Shown: positions 8,322 to 17,055, numbered from the stretch's first letter. The stretch is DNA of 45,592 nucleotides from Cytophagia bacterium (GCA_004294005.1 RDZP01000008.1:1-45592), one strand, 5' to 3'. The notes: generated from the sequence alone by a model not told the origin. Made by a program: numbers and translations.

Positions 8322-9587
8322 TTATTTTGCTCTGATTGCCTCCACAGGGTCTAATCTTGAAGCCATATAAGCAGGAATTAACCCTGAAGCCACTCCTACA
8401 ATGCCCGCTACGCCAAGTCCTACTATTACATTTTTTAAACTCAAACTAATTGTAAGTGAACCCAATGGAATAAAAGTTAATAAATACACCAAAAATAAAC
8501 CCACTAATCCACCAATCAAACTCAAAAATACTGCCTCAAATAAGAATTGATACAATATAAAATAGTTTTTTGCCCCTAATGATTTTTGAATACCAATCAA
8601 ATTTGTGCGTTCCTTTACAGATACAAACATAATGTTAGCAATACCAAATCCGCCTACTAAAATAGAAAAACCACCAATTATCCAACCCGCAAAACTTACC
8701 ACACCAAACAAAGAATTGAGTGCATCAGCAAATAATTCGGTACGATTCAAAGCAAAATTATCATCTTGATAAGGTTTTAAACTTCTTGTTCCCCTCATCA
8801 ATCCACGCAATTCTCCTTCTAATTCATATAAATTTTTGTCCGTTTTTTTACCTTTTACAGCAATCATCGGGTCGACACCTTTGTAACCTACTCTAAATAT
8901 TTTACTAAAAGCACCATAAGGAATCATTACTCTTTCATCTAAAGAAGTTTCCCCAAACAAATTAGCACCTTCTTTTTTCAGCGTTGCAATTACTGTAAAT
9001 TGTCTGCCTCTTAGTTTGATAGTTTTTCCAACAGGCGAAATTTGTGGAAACAAAGTTTCAGCAACCGTTGCTCCAATAAGCATTACATCTCTTGCATTTT
9101 CTATTTCTTGTGGTGTAAAATAACGTCCCTCCGCAATCTCAAAATCAGTAATTTTATTAAATTGATAAGAAGTACCTAAAGCCAAAACATTGCTCATCGA
9201 ACTATTTTGGTACTTAACCGTAAGTCCCATTTTTCGCATCATTACCGCAACTGCTTCAGCCTGCGTCAAATTTTTTTCTAAAAATTTATATTCTCTAACC
9301 GAATTAGAAGGGCGTGCTACATATTTCCACCAAGGATAATCCGAATTACCAAATGACCAAGGAAATTTTTGAATATAAATTACGTCATCACCAATAAAAG
9401 ATAAATCATCTTTCAAACGATTTTCCAATGAATCTACAATCGTAAAAACAGAAATTATCGCAAAAATACCAATCGTAACACCCAATAAAGATAACAAAGT
9501 ACGTAACAAATTACCAGTCAAGGCTTGTGTAGCAAACCTCAAACTTTCGAATACTTGTCCAATATAATAAATAATTTTTTTCAACAT
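8322..9587 (-). CDS. ABC transporter permease, MacB/FtsX type
   Basis: The 421-residue product has the MacB-family plan: an N-terminal membrane segment after LRTLLSLLGVTIGIFAII, a large periplasmic domain (about 60-290) with MacB-type core motifs such as VMLIGATVAETLFP, then three membrane segments at the C-terminus ending in PAYMASRLDPVEAIRAK, the signature of this family. I take the ATG at 9587 rather than the TTG at 9593. Such permeases work with a separate ATPase (MacB/LolD type) and a periplasmic adaptor in lipoprotein, peptide or toxin extrusion; neither partner is adjacent, so the ATPase must lie elsewhere. The 228-base spacer downstream holds no further gene. Confidence 0.88.
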   Translation of the reverse strand: MLKKIIYYIGQVFESLRFATQALTGNLLRTLLSLLGVTIGIFAIISVFTIVDSLENRLKDDLSFIGDDVIYIQKFPWSFGNSDYPWWKYVARPSNSVREYKFLEKNLTQAEAVAVMMRKMGLTVKYQNSSMSNVLALGTSYQFNKITDFEIAEGRYFTPQEIENARDVMLIGATVAETLFPQISPVGKTIKLRGRQFTVIATLKKEGANLFGETSLDERVMIPYGAFSKIFRVGYKGVDPMIAVKGKKTDKNLYELEGELRGLMRGTRSLKPYQDDNFALNRTELFADALNSLFGVVSFAGWIIGGFSILVGGFGIANIMFVSVKERTNLIGIQKSLGAKNYFILYQFLFEAVFLSLIGGLVGLFLVYLLTFIPLGSLTISLSLKNVIVGLGVAGIVGVASGLIPAYMASRLDPVEAIRAK

Positions 9588-9699
9588 AAACAATCAATTC
9601 AATTACGTTTTTTATCCAATTAAATATGTATCAGTTTGTACCAAAAAACTACATTATTTGAAAAAAAAATCTAAAAAATTACATTGATAAAATATTTTT

Positions 9700-9825
9700 G
9701 GGCGATTACGTGCTATCGTGCAAAGCACAGAGCCAAAAAAGAGAGAAAAAAACGGCGGAAACCTTGTTTTTTTCTCTCTTTTTGTCTCTGCAGGTCTGCT
9801 TCTATCACTATCGCAAAATACAAAA
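9700..9825. repeat. Dispersed repeat with long hairpin; its right 71 bp recur at 12657
   Basis: The left part has a small hairpin (GTGCT...AAGCAC). It is followed by an inverted pair, CAAAAAAGAGAGAAAAAAAC and GTTTTTTTCTCTCTTTTTG, around a 13-base loop. The right part, from GCGGAAACCTTG to TCGCAAAATACAAAA (9755-9825), recurs at 12657-12727 with one mismatch in the pyrimidine tract, in the same orientation. The short ORFs called over this stretch (9684, 9718) are low-complexity noise. Confidence 0.8.
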
Positions 9826-9835
9826 AAGAAAATTA

Positions 9836-9863
9836 TTTTATTTTATTTTATTTTATTTTATTT
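9836..9863. repeat. TTTTA microsatellite (five units)
   Basis: Five consecutive TTTTA units and a partial sixth lie just past the 3' end of the gene at 9889. They may vary in copy number by slippage. Confidence 0.8.
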
Positions 9864-9888
9864 GAAAATTTTTCGCCGTTGTTTGCGT

Positions 9889-11583
9889 CTATTTTTTATT
9901 TTTTTCGAGATAAAACTTTATAAGATTATCTTCTTCTGTTCTATCAGGTTCTTGCCAAACTTTATATTGATAATTTTGGTATTGTTGTAGTGTTATCTGC
10001 CATAATTCTTCAAAATTATCTATATTTGCAATATTTTGTATTTTTTGAAAACGTTTTGTAGTATTATTTTCTTGAAAATTAATATCAAAATTATCACTAA
10101 AACTTGTTTCTAATAATAATTCTATAGGCAAATAATTATCTTTGTTGATAAACAAATAAATTTTAGTCCTTGATAAATCTTTCTGATAAACAGTTTCAAT
10201 CACAAAACAATTAACATCATTTATTATTTTATTTGATATTTTTGTATTTTTACTTTGATATGCAATTTTAATAAATTCAGGAAAAAAAATATCACTACGC
10301 ACTAATGGCATAAAAAGCATTTTGTTTCGATAAATATTATTAATATTACCAACATCATCAGCATCTGCTTTCCAGACATAAATCTTATCTATGATATTTT
10401 TATGAGTGTGTGATATATTTGTGAGCAATCCATTTTTGAATAAAAAAATATTTTCTTTATTTTTTGTTATAAAATGACTTCCAAAAGTGCCAAATGGTTT
10501 TTTAGAAAAATACACATCTGCTTCTTTAATATTTTTTGATTCAAATTCATTAAGATAGCTTATTTGGTATGAAAGAGTTGTATTTTTTTTGCACGCTTTC
10601 CAAGAGTTTTTTAAAATTTGTATAATATCATTTTCATTAGAATTAATACTATCTATATTCCAAATCTTATACCATTGAGGAATTTTATTTAAAATTTTGT
10701 TAATGTGTACTATTTTAGTTGTATCATTATTTTTATCCGCAATTTCCATTATTTTTCTAAATGATGAATTTGTGTCAATAAAATTTAGATTTACAGGCAT
10801 TGTTTGTATTTGGTAATTTGAGAAATTTATTTTTTCTCTTGTTTCATAATTTTCAATTTCAAAAAAAATACTACCATCTTCTTTAATCTTCTCAATAGAT
10901 TTTTTTTCAAATAGAATAGATTTTGGTACAGTTATTTCTCTTTCGTGTGTGTAATTGATGATTGTTTTTTTATTTATTTGAATATTTATAATTTCATCAG
11001 TATTTGTATTTTTTATTTGTACCTCATCAATAATAATTTTTTCGAGTAGATGATTATTTTGTATGTTGATATGAATTTCACCCTTTAACAATTTTTGTTT
11101 AGTTTTATTATTTTGAGAAAAATAAATAATCAAAGTGTTATTTTTTAACTTGTTATCGTTTATTGTGTATTTATATTCTTTTATTTTATTTTCATCTAAA
11201 AAATTATGATAAATGGGATTGGTCATTTCTATTAACTTTTTATAAAGATAGATTCGTAACATATATATTTTATCAGGTAATAGTGTAGAAGTCATATCAA
11301 AAGTATGAATGTTATCAATATTAATTTTTACTTTTTTTTCTTTGTAATTTTGTAGAATTTGCATATTGATTTCATCAAAACAGCTATTACTCAAAAGATT
11401 AGATGAGTCAGAAGAAAAATTTGAAAAGTGTTCATAACTACCATTCATTAATAATTCTGTTGAAGCCATTTTAGACTTTACTTCACGAAATATATTTATT
11501 AATTCTTTTTCTTTAATATTTTTATTTTGTGCTGTTAAAGAAAAAGAAAGTAATATTGAAGCAAGTAGAATAGAGATTTTCAT
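9889..11583 (-). CDS. Unknown exported protein, AT-rich
   Basis: I do not recognise this 564-residue protein. The ATG at 11583 is preferred to that at 11622 because it gives a clean signal peptide (MKISILLASILLSFSLTAQ) with a TAQ-N cleavage site. The mature chain is rich in Asn, Lys and Ile, as expected from very AT-rich DNA. The second half alternates strands and turns (YFSKKPFGTFGSHFI, FVIETVYQKDLSRTKIYLFI) in a way that resembles LolA-like or DUF1571-like half-barrels that bind lipids or lipoproteins; this is a weak inference. With the next gene it lies in a segment bounded by direct repeats. No catalytic motif is visible. Confidence 0.75.
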   Translation of the reverse strand: MKISILLASILLSFSLTAQNKNIKEKELINIFREVKSKMASTELLMNGSYEHFSNFSSDSSNLLSNSCFDEINMQILQNYKEKKVKINIDNIHTFDMTSTLLPDKIYMLRIYLYKKLIEMTNPIYHNFLDENKIKEYKYTINDNKLKNNTLIIYFSQNNKTKQKLLKGEIHINIQNNHLLEKIIIDEVQIKNTNTDEIINIQINKKTIINYTHEREITVPKSILFEKKSIEKIKEDGSIFFEIENYETREKINFSNYQIQTMPVNLNFIDTNSSFRKIMEIADKNNDTTKIVHINKILNKIPQWYKIWNIDSINSNENDIIQILKNSWKACKKNTTLSYQISYLNEFESKNIKEADVYFSKKPFGTFGSHFITKNKENIFLFKNGLLTNISHTHKNIIDKIYVWKADADDVGNINNIYRNKMLFMPLVRSDIFFPEFIKIAYQSKNTKISNKIINDVNCFVIETVYQKDLSRTKIYLFINKDNYLPIELLLETSFSDNFDINFQENNTTKRFQKIQNIANIDNFEELWQITLQQYQNYQYKVWQEPDRTEEDNLIKFYLEKNKK

Positions 11584-11659
11584 ATAAAAAAGTGATTGAA
11601 AAAATGAAAAAAAAGTATCCAAAAAATATTAATATTAAAAAAATTATATGTATAAAATA

Positions 11660-11670
11660 TTGATAATCAA
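11660..11670. promoter_or_regulatory. TTGATAATCAA palindrome upstream of the gene at 9889
   Basis: An 11-base near-perfect dyad (TTGAT-A-ATCAA) lies 77 bases before the ATG at 11583. The same sequence occurs in the spacers at 7139-7149 and 22685-22695. It could be an operator; nothing in the window shows the binding protein. Confidence 0.3.
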
Positions 11671-11727
11671 TAATTTACATATATAAAAATAGATAATTTT
11701 TTAATTTTTGGACACTCCCTTTGTGAA

Positions 11728-12348
11728 TTAGTCTAAATATCTTCTAGCACAGTCTCTTACATCAATACTATTTTGCTGAAGAATAGAATCTATCTCATCT
11801 TCTAAACTTTCAGAAGCTTCAATTGCTGCATGCATTCGTCTATTAGCTCTATTAACACATCTTCTAAAAGAACGTCTTCCATTTAATTCATCCATCTGAC
11901 CAATACTATCATCAATAAGTTGTTGTTTGTCATTATTGGTTAGACCAATAAATCCTTCATAATTATTTAATAATATCGCTTCTAATTCATTAATTTTACC
12001 AGAAACTTCAGTAAAATCAACATAATTAGAAAAACCGAGAGAAACTACATAATTATCACGATTAGTATTTGTAGGATTGCGATTAAGTTCATTTGCAAGA
12101 TTGGAAATATTTGATATGAAACCACTAATTTTATCATCAGTATCCAACATATCAGCAAATGTTGATGTATTATTTAGAGCATAGTAATAATCTAAAAACA
12201 TTTGATTTTTAGATAATTTACTAATATTATCGGTACGCGATAAGGTAATTTTCTGTTTAGATACTATTTCACTTTGAGGCTCTATTGATTTCTTATTACA
12301 AGATACAAAAACAAAAACTAATAAAATTGACAAAATAACTTTTAACAT
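11728..12348 (-). CDS. Unknown small lipoprotein
   Basis: The 206-residue product begins with a lipoprotein signal (MLKVILSILLVFVFVSCNKK; lipobox VFVSC, cysteine near residue 17). The mature part is mainly helical and charged, with a C-terminal arginine-rich block holding two cysteines (RRCVNRANRRM and VRDCARRYLD), about 47 residues apart. Small lipoproteins of this shape are common in Bacteroidota, but I know no function. It is on the same strand as the gene at 9889, 144 bases away, inside the repeat-bounded segment, so the two may have moved together. Very high A+T. Confidence 0.75.
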   Translation of the reverse strand: MLKVILSILLVFVFVSCNKKSIEPQSEIVSKQKITLSRTDNISKLSKNQMFLDYYYALNNTSTFADMLDTDDKISGFISNISNLANELNRNPTNTNRDNYVVSLGFSNYVDFTEVSGKINELEAILLNNYEGFIGLTNNDKQQLIDDSIGQMDELNGRRSFRRCVNRANRRMHAAIEASESLEDEIDSILQQNSIDVRDCARRYLD

Positions 12349-12431
12349 AAAAAATGTAATTTAAAATTTTAAAATTAAGTAAATGAAATTATTAAATTAG
12401 TCGACTATTTAACTTATTGCAAAGTTCTACA

Positions 12432-12509
12432 ATAAAAATTTATTATAAAAATTTATTATAAAAATTTATTATAAAAATTTATTATAAAAATTTATTATAA
12501 AAATTTATT
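12432..12509. repeat. 13-bp tandem repeat, six exact copies
   Basis: The unit ATAAAAATTTATT is repeated six times without a mismatch, then breaks off. It lies 84 bases upstream of the ATG of the lipoprotein gene at 11728, so copy-number change could alter its promoter spacing. Confidence 0.95.
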
Positions 12510-12656
12510 ATATAACTATTTTGATAAAAAACATAATTATTTTAATATTTATCAAATGATTGTAGTATTCTAAAAAATAAAAAAGTAAAAATATTGCACT
12601 GTAATAGGAGCATTAGTTGTAATATTTTTACTTTTTTTTACAGACTTAAATTAGCT

Positions 12657-12727
12657 GCGGAAACCTTGTTTTTTCCTCTCTTTTTGTCTCTGCAGGTCTG
12701 CTTCTATCACTATCGCAAAATACAAAA
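12657..12727. repeat. 71-bp direct repeat, second copy (truncated at its left side)
   Basis: Matches 9755-9825 at all but one base, same orientation. The left hairpin arm present in the first copy is missing, so this copy is truncated. The ORF called at 12594 spans it and is not credible. Confidence 0.9.
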
Positions 12728-12832
12728 TAAGTCTGATAAAAAAACTTTCATTTTTATAAATAATTTTTGGAACTTTGGACGTAAAATTGTAGTTTTATAA
12801 TCAATAAAAAACTTAAAAACTTATATAAAAAT

Positions 12833-13531
12833 ATGATTCTTTGGATAATTTTTGGAGTTACGATGATAGCAAGTTTAATTGTTCATTGGCAACTCAAATC
12901 AAAATTTAATCGTTATTCAAAAATTGGTTTAAGAGCCAATTTGACAGGTGCAGAAATAGCGGAGATGATGTTAAAAGACCATAAAATCTATGATGTACAA
13001 ATTACCTGTGTAGAAGGTCATCTTACAGACCATTATAATCCCGCAGAAAGAACTGTTAATCTTAGCCCACAAGTATTTCATGGTAATTCAGCTGCTTCAG
13101 CCGCAGTTGCAGCCCACGAGTGCGGACACGCAGTGCAACACGCAACCGCTTATTCGATGTTAGAATTTCGTTCGGCAATGGTGCCTTTACAAAGCATTAG
13201 TGGTTGGTTTTTAAATATTTTGTTTATTGTTGCATTTTTTGGTGGTTATTTTTTATACTCCTTCATTCCAATTACAACCATTTTATTGTTAATTATTGGT
13301 GCTTATGGCGTAATTACTTTGTTTAGTTTTGTTACTTTGCCTGTAGAGTTTGATGCAAGTAAAAGAGCATTAGTTTGGATGACTGATAGGGGAGTGGTTA
13401 CAAGAGAAGAACATGCGATGGCAAAAGATGCCCTCAATACTGCTGCTATGACTTATGTAATTGCTGCTTTGGGTGCTTTGGCAACTTTGTTATATTATGT
13501 TGCTTCTTTTATGGGGGTAAGTCGAGATTAG
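12833..13531 (+). CDS. YugP-like membrane zinc metallopeptidase (Zn_peptidase_2)
   Basis: A 232-residue membrane protein with an N-terminal membrane segment, a zinc-binding HECGH at residues 95-99 within AVAAHECGHAVQHA, two or three further membrane segments (about 125-165 and at the C-terminus) and a conserved PVEFDASKRAL block that supplies the third ligand. This matches PF04298 (YugP family) in length and order. The family is predicted to cut membrane or exported proteins; no substrate is established. It is a single gene with a bidirectional terminator after it, convergent with the glycosyltransferase. Confidence 0.9.
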   Translation: MILWIIFGVTMIASLIVHWQLKSKFNRYSKIGLRANLTGAEIAEMMLKDHKIYDVQITCVEGHLTDHYNPAERTVNLSPQVFHGNSAASAAVAAHECGHAVQHATAYSMLEFRSAMVPLQSISGWFLNILFIVAFFGGYFLYSFIPITTILLLIIGAYGVITLFSFVTLPVEFDASKRALVWMTDRGVVTREEHAMAKDALNTAAMTYVIAALGALATLLYYVASFMGVSRD

Positions 13532-13552
13532 TTATCTTATAAAAATAAAATT

Positions 13553-13592
13553 TAAAAACTTTTAGAAAAATAAAATCTAAAAGTTTTTTTTT
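13553..13592. terminator. Bidirectional terminator between yugP-like gene and glycosyltransferase
   Basis: AAAAACTTTTAGA and TCTAAAAGTTTTT form a 12-13 bp stem followed by a run of Ts on the plus strand and a matching run of As on the other side. Confidence 0.85.
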
Positions 13593-14571
13593 ATTCTTTT
13601 ACTGCAGAAAAATCTAAATCATTCATACATTTAAAATGTTTTTCGGGACATTTTTTTTTGCCCATTCTCGAGCAAGGTCTGCAAGAAAGATTCAAATTTT
13701 CTAAGGCTATGTAATCAGTTTTATAAGGATACAAACCCAATTCAGGCACTGTACTTCCCCAAATACTATAAATTTTTTTGTGAAATGCCGCCGCAATATG
13801 CATCAAACCTGTATCGTGTGCGAATACCATTTTTGCTTTTTGAACGACTGATGCAGATTGTGCAATGCTTAATTGTCCACAAGTGTTCCAAATTATGCCT
13901 TTTTGATTTGTTTCTTCTTCAAATAGTTTGATGAGTTGATTGCCGTTATCTTCATCCTCTTTTCCACCTACCAAAACAATCGGTAATGTTGTTTTTTTGC
14001 ATAATTCTACCATTTTGGCAATAGGAAGTCGTTTTGTAAAATAACTTGCACCAATTACAAAAGCAACAAATCCTTTTTTTTGATAGATAATAGGAAAGTA
14101 ATCATCAGGAATTATTTTATTTTCAGCAATAAAAAAATCTAAACCTTTTCCATCAGAATAAACACCTAAAGGTGCTAAAGTTGCTAAATATCTATCTGCT
14201 ACGTGATTTTTAGGTAGCATATTTTTCATTTTAAACTGCACAAAAAGCCACTTTCTTAGTCTTAATTTTTGATAGGTGTAGGATTTTTTTCCTAACCAAA
14301 ATTTAATATAATTTGTTCTTTGGTTATTATGCAAATCAATGACCACATCAAAATTTTCTTTTTTTAAATTTCTAATCAAATAATTCAAACCTTTTTTATC
14401 TAAAAAATGAATTTTGTCAATAAAAGGATTGGCTTCTACCACTTCCTCATAACTTTTTTTGGTACAAAAGTGAATGATTGCATTAGGAATTTGTTGCTTT
14501 AGACAGCGCACTACAGGGCTTGTCCAAACAATATCACCAATGGCAGAAAAACGAATGACAAGAATTTTCAT
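13591..14571 (-). CDS. Glycosyltransferase family 9 (heptosyltransferase-like)
   Basis: GT9 enzymes add sugars, classically heptose, to the lipopolysaccharide core at the inner face of the membrane. The 326-residue chain has the family start MKILVIRFSAIGDIVWTSPV, the central switch region, and the C-terminal donor-binding block FAHDTGLMHIAAAF followed by SIWGSTVPELGLYP. The C-terminal cysteines (CRPCSRMGKKKCP) are a common extension in Bacteroidota members. It follows terC by 32 bases on the same strand and is probably in the same transcript. The exact donor and acceptor cannot be told. Confidence 0.9.
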   Translation of the reverse strand: MKILVIRFSAIGDIVWTSPVVRCLKQQIPNAIIHFCTKKSYEEVVEANPFIDKIHFLDKKGLNYLIRNLKKENFDVVIDLHNNQRTNYIKFWLGKKSYTYQKLRLRKWLFVQFKMKNMLPKNHVADRYLATLAPLGVYSDGKGLDFFIAENKIIPDDYFPIIYQKKGFVAFVIGASYFTKRLPIAKMVELCKKTTLPIVLVGGKEDEDNGNQLIKLFEEETNQKGIIWNTCGQLSIAQSASVVQKAKMVFAHDTGLMHIAAAFHKKIYSIWGSTVPELGLYPYKTDYIALENLNLSCRPCSRMGKKKCPEKHFKCMNDLDFSAVKE

Positions 14572-14603
14572 AAAAGAATTTTCTACAATATTAAATGCAA
14601 TGA

Positions 14604-15686
14604 TTAATGACTATGTCCTTCTTTTTTGACAGGAAACAACAAAGAAGCAACCACACTAATAACAAGTATGCCAAGAATAATGAGTAGGGAGTACCAATTT
14701 TCATAACCTATCATTTCTAAACCTTCGTGCCAAGCAATAGAAACAATCATTTTTAAGCCAATAAACATCAACAAAAATGACAATCCTGTTTTGAGGTAAT
14801 GGAATAAATGCATTACATTTGACAAAAAGAAAAACATAGAACGTAAACCCATTATCGCAAAAATATTAGAGAAAAATACTAAATAAGGGTCTTTGGTTAC
14901 TGCAAAAACGGCAGGAACTGAATCGACAGCAAATAATAAATCTGTAAATTCAATCACTAAAATAACTAAAAATAATGGAGTGATAAATACTTTTCCCATT
15001 CTTCTCACAAAAAATCTATTTGCTACATATCTTGGGAAAACGGAAAAATAACGAGAGGCTAATTTTACAACAGGATGTTTTTCGGTATCAATTTCTTCTT
15101 CTTCTTTTTCTGTGAGCATTTTATAGCCTGAAAAAATCAAAATTCCACCAAAAATATATAAAATAAATTCAAATCGATGAATCAAAGCAGAACCTACAAA
15201 AATAAATATAAACCGCATCACTACTGCTCCCAAAACACCCCATAATAATACCTTTTTATAATATTTCTCCCGCACTTTAAAGGAAGCAAATATCAAAATA
15301 ATTACAAAAATATTATCAATAGACAAAGAATATTCTAATATCCAACCTGTCAAAAACTCTAAAGCAATTAAACTTCTATAACTTTGAACACTTTTTTCGT
15401 AATCATTGGCATCTAAAATAACATCTTTACGGCTATCCTTATCCACATATTCGTTTACGGCTTTTTGTAAACTATTAAAATCTTTGACGTTGTGCATTTG
15501 CTCTCCATATTTATACAATAAAAAAGAGAAAATCAATGCCACAACAATCCAAACAACACTCCAAGTGGCTGCTTCTTGAAAAGAAACTGACTTATTTTTA
15601 CGACTTAAAACGCCTAAGTCTAAAATTAACATCAAACTAATAAAGGCTAAAAAGCCCGTAAAAAATACAAATTCGTTGAAATTCAT
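14604..15686 (-). CDS. TerC/Alx family membrane protein
   Basis: Integral membrane protein, 360 residues with about nine hydrophobic segments. Two acidic membrane motifs identify the family: EYSLSIDNIFVIILIFASF in the middle and EFTDLLFAVDSVPAVFAV in the second half, followed by FSNIFAIMGLRSMFFFL. TerC/Alx proteins are implicated in manganese export and in metal loading of exported enzymes; tellurite resistance is the historic name. A charged insert at about residues 75-105 lies between early membrane segments. I looked for a yybP-ykoY manganese riboswitch in the leader and did not find its conserved cores. Likely co-transcribed with the glycosyltransferase downstream. Confidence 0.92.
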   Translation of the reverse strand: MNFNEFVFFTGFLAFISLMLILDLGVLSRKNKSVSFQEAATWSVVWIVVALIFSFLLYKYGEQMHNVKDFNSLQKAVNEYVDKDSRKDVILDANDYEKSVQSYRSLIALEFLTGWILEYSLSIDNIFVIILIFASFKVREKYYKKVLLWGVLGAVVMRFIFIFVGSALIHRFEFILYIFGGILIFSGYKMLTEKEEEEIDTEKHPVVKLASRYFSVFPRYVANRFFVRRMGKVFITPLFLVILVIEFTDLLFAVDSVPAVFAVTKDPYLVFFSNIFAIMGLRSMFFFLSNVMHLFHYLKTGLSFLLMFIGLKMIVSIAWHEGLEMIGYENWYSLLIILGILVISVVASLLFPVKKEGHSH

Positions 15687-15801
15687 TGTCTAAATTGAAA
15701 ACTAACTATAAAGTGTTTGTTTTGAAGTTTGTTTTTATGCTTATAAAATCGTACCAATTTTTATTTGATGAAGATAAAAATTATTATAACAATAGTGTTG
15801 C

Positions 15802-15809
15802 AAAGTTAT
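15802..15809 (-). promoter_or_regulatory. Putative -7 box for terC
   Basis: TAACTTTG on the minus strand, about 115 bases before the ATG. The nearest TTTG upstream is 24 bases away, longer than usual. Confidence 0.35.
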
Positions 15810-15893
15810 GTAATTTATTTTAATTATGCTATCAAAAAAATAATTATTTTTCTGATAATCGAAAATAATGAAATAAATAATATTACTTAAAAC

Positions 15894-16052
15894 TATATTT
15901 GAACATTATAAACATTTCATATTGTATTTTACAAAATAATTAAATCAAATAATGAATATAATACAACAAGAAACAATCAATAAATATTGGAAAAAAAACT
16001 ACTAAAAACTGAAAGAATAACATCATTTCTATCAATAATGTTATTCTTTTTA
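15894..16052 (+). ncRNA. Candidate short transcript (sRNA or 17-codon ORF) between terC and atpG
   Basis: A TATATTTG -7 box at 15894-15901 points into a stretch of about 145 bases ending in a stem-loop with a T run. It contains ATG 15952 to TAA 16005 (17 residues, MNIIQQETINKYWKKNY). No -33 TTTG at the normal spacing, so this is tentative. The terminator hairpin may belong only to atpG on the other strand. Confidence 0.25.
16013..16048. terminator. Hairpin past the 3' end of atpG
   Basis: AAGAATAACATCA pairs with TAATGTTATTCTT. T runs follow on the minus strand, so it would end the atpG transcript; the plus strand also ends in Ts. Confidence 0.75.
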
Positions 16053-16073
16053 TGCTATAAATTTGATTTTTTA

Positions 16074-16961
16074 TTATGCCTTCAATGCTTCTGCACCTGC
16101 CACAATTTCTAAAATTTCGGTTGTAATTGCTGCTTGACGACTTCTGTTATAAACTAATGTAAGTTCTTTCGCTAATTGTTCTGCATTTTCAGTTGCTTTG
16201 TCCATCGCAGTCATACGCGCACCATGTTCGGAAGCATTTGAATCTAAAACTGCTCTGTATAATTGCAATTTTAAATTTTTTGGTATCAATTCGTTGATGA
16301 TTTGCTCTTTTGATGGTTCGAATAAATAATCAGTATTTTGTGAATTTACTTTATCAACGTTGATTTTACTTTTGACGATGGGTAAATATTGTTCTGTTTT
16401 TAATATTTGTGTAGCTGCATTTTTAAATTCATTATAAATAACTTCTACTCTATCAAATTCTCCATTTTTATAACTATCAATGATAAATTCTGCTGCATTT
16501 TTTACTTTTGCAAAACTTAAATTTTGGAAAGTACCAGCATAATCAGGGTTTACATTAAAACCTCTTCTTGTAAGTGTATCTCTACCACGATTTCCGATAG
16601 GCAATATTGTTATTTTCCCTGCTTGTGCTTGTGTGGCATATTTTTCTTGAATGAGTGTGATAGTTGCTTTCACTACATTGGCGTTAAAAGCACCGCAAAG
16701 TCCTCTATCTGAAGTAACAGGTACGATTAATACATTTTTTACTTCTCTTTCTGTTGTATATTCAGCCCCTAATTCTCCTTCTGTGTTGGCAGAGAGATTG
16801 GCAATAATTCCACCTAAAGTTTGTGCATAAGGACGCATCTGAACGATAGCATTTTGTGCTTTACGCAATTTTGCAACGGATACCATTTTCATTGCTTTGG
16901 TAATCTGTTGCGTTGATTTTACTGAAGTAATTCGGTGACGAACTTCTTTTAAATTTGCCAT
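16074..16961 (-). CDS. atpG: F1 ATP synthase gamma subunit
   Basis: The central rotor shaft of the F1 sector. The N-terminal helix MANLKEVRHRITSVKSTQQI with KAMKMVSVAKLRKAQ, the middle TSDRGLCGAFNANV, and the C-terminal SEHGARMTAMDKATENA and NRSRQAAITTEILEIVAGA are all characteristic. Length 295 is normal. No other atp gene is within the window: the gene upstream is an ABC ATPase and the downstream side ends in a terminator, so this subunit is encoded apart from the others here. A perfect promoter, TTTG-N19-TACCTTTG, lies just before it, giving a short leader. Confidence 0.96.
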   Translation of the reverse strand: MANLKEVRHRITSVKSTQQITKAMKMVSVAKLRKAQNAIVQMRPYAQTLGGIIANLSANTEGELGAEYTTEREVKNVLIVPVTSDRGLCGAFNANVVKATITLIQEKYATQAQAGKITILPIGNRGRDTLTRRGFNVNPDYAGTFQNLSFAKVKNAAEFIIDSYKNGEFDRVEVIYNEFKNAATQILKTEQYLPIVKSKINVDKVNSQNTDYLFEPSKEQIINELIPKNLKLQLYRAVLDSNASEHGARMTAMDKATENAEQLAKELTLVYNRSRQAAITTEILEIVAGAEALKA

Positions 16962-16989
16962 AAACTATCACTTTAAATTTTTTTTTTCG

Positions 16990-17020
16990 CAAAGGTATTA
17001 AAAAAAAAGAAAAAATCAAA
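16990..17020 (-). promoter_or_regulatory. Bacteroidota-type promoter for atpG
   Basis: On the minus strand TTTG (17020-17017), a 19-base spacer and TACCTTTG (16997-16990), about 29 bases before the ATG. Confidence 0.75.
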
Positions 17021-17055
17021 TTGTAGTAGAAAAAAATTAGATTTTTTTTAAAATT

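Noticed and set aside
9684-9990. ORFs 9684-9923 and 9718-9990
   Set aside because: They run through the hairpin repeat and the TTTTA microsatellite; composition is not protein-like.
12594-12800. 68-codon ORF over the second 71-bp repeat
   Set aside because: It spans a dispersed non-coding repeat and has no upstream promoter or homologous pattern.
15687-15800. yybP-ykoY manganese riboswitch before terC
   Set aside because: The conserved G-rich and GCUACUUC-like cores are not present in the leader.
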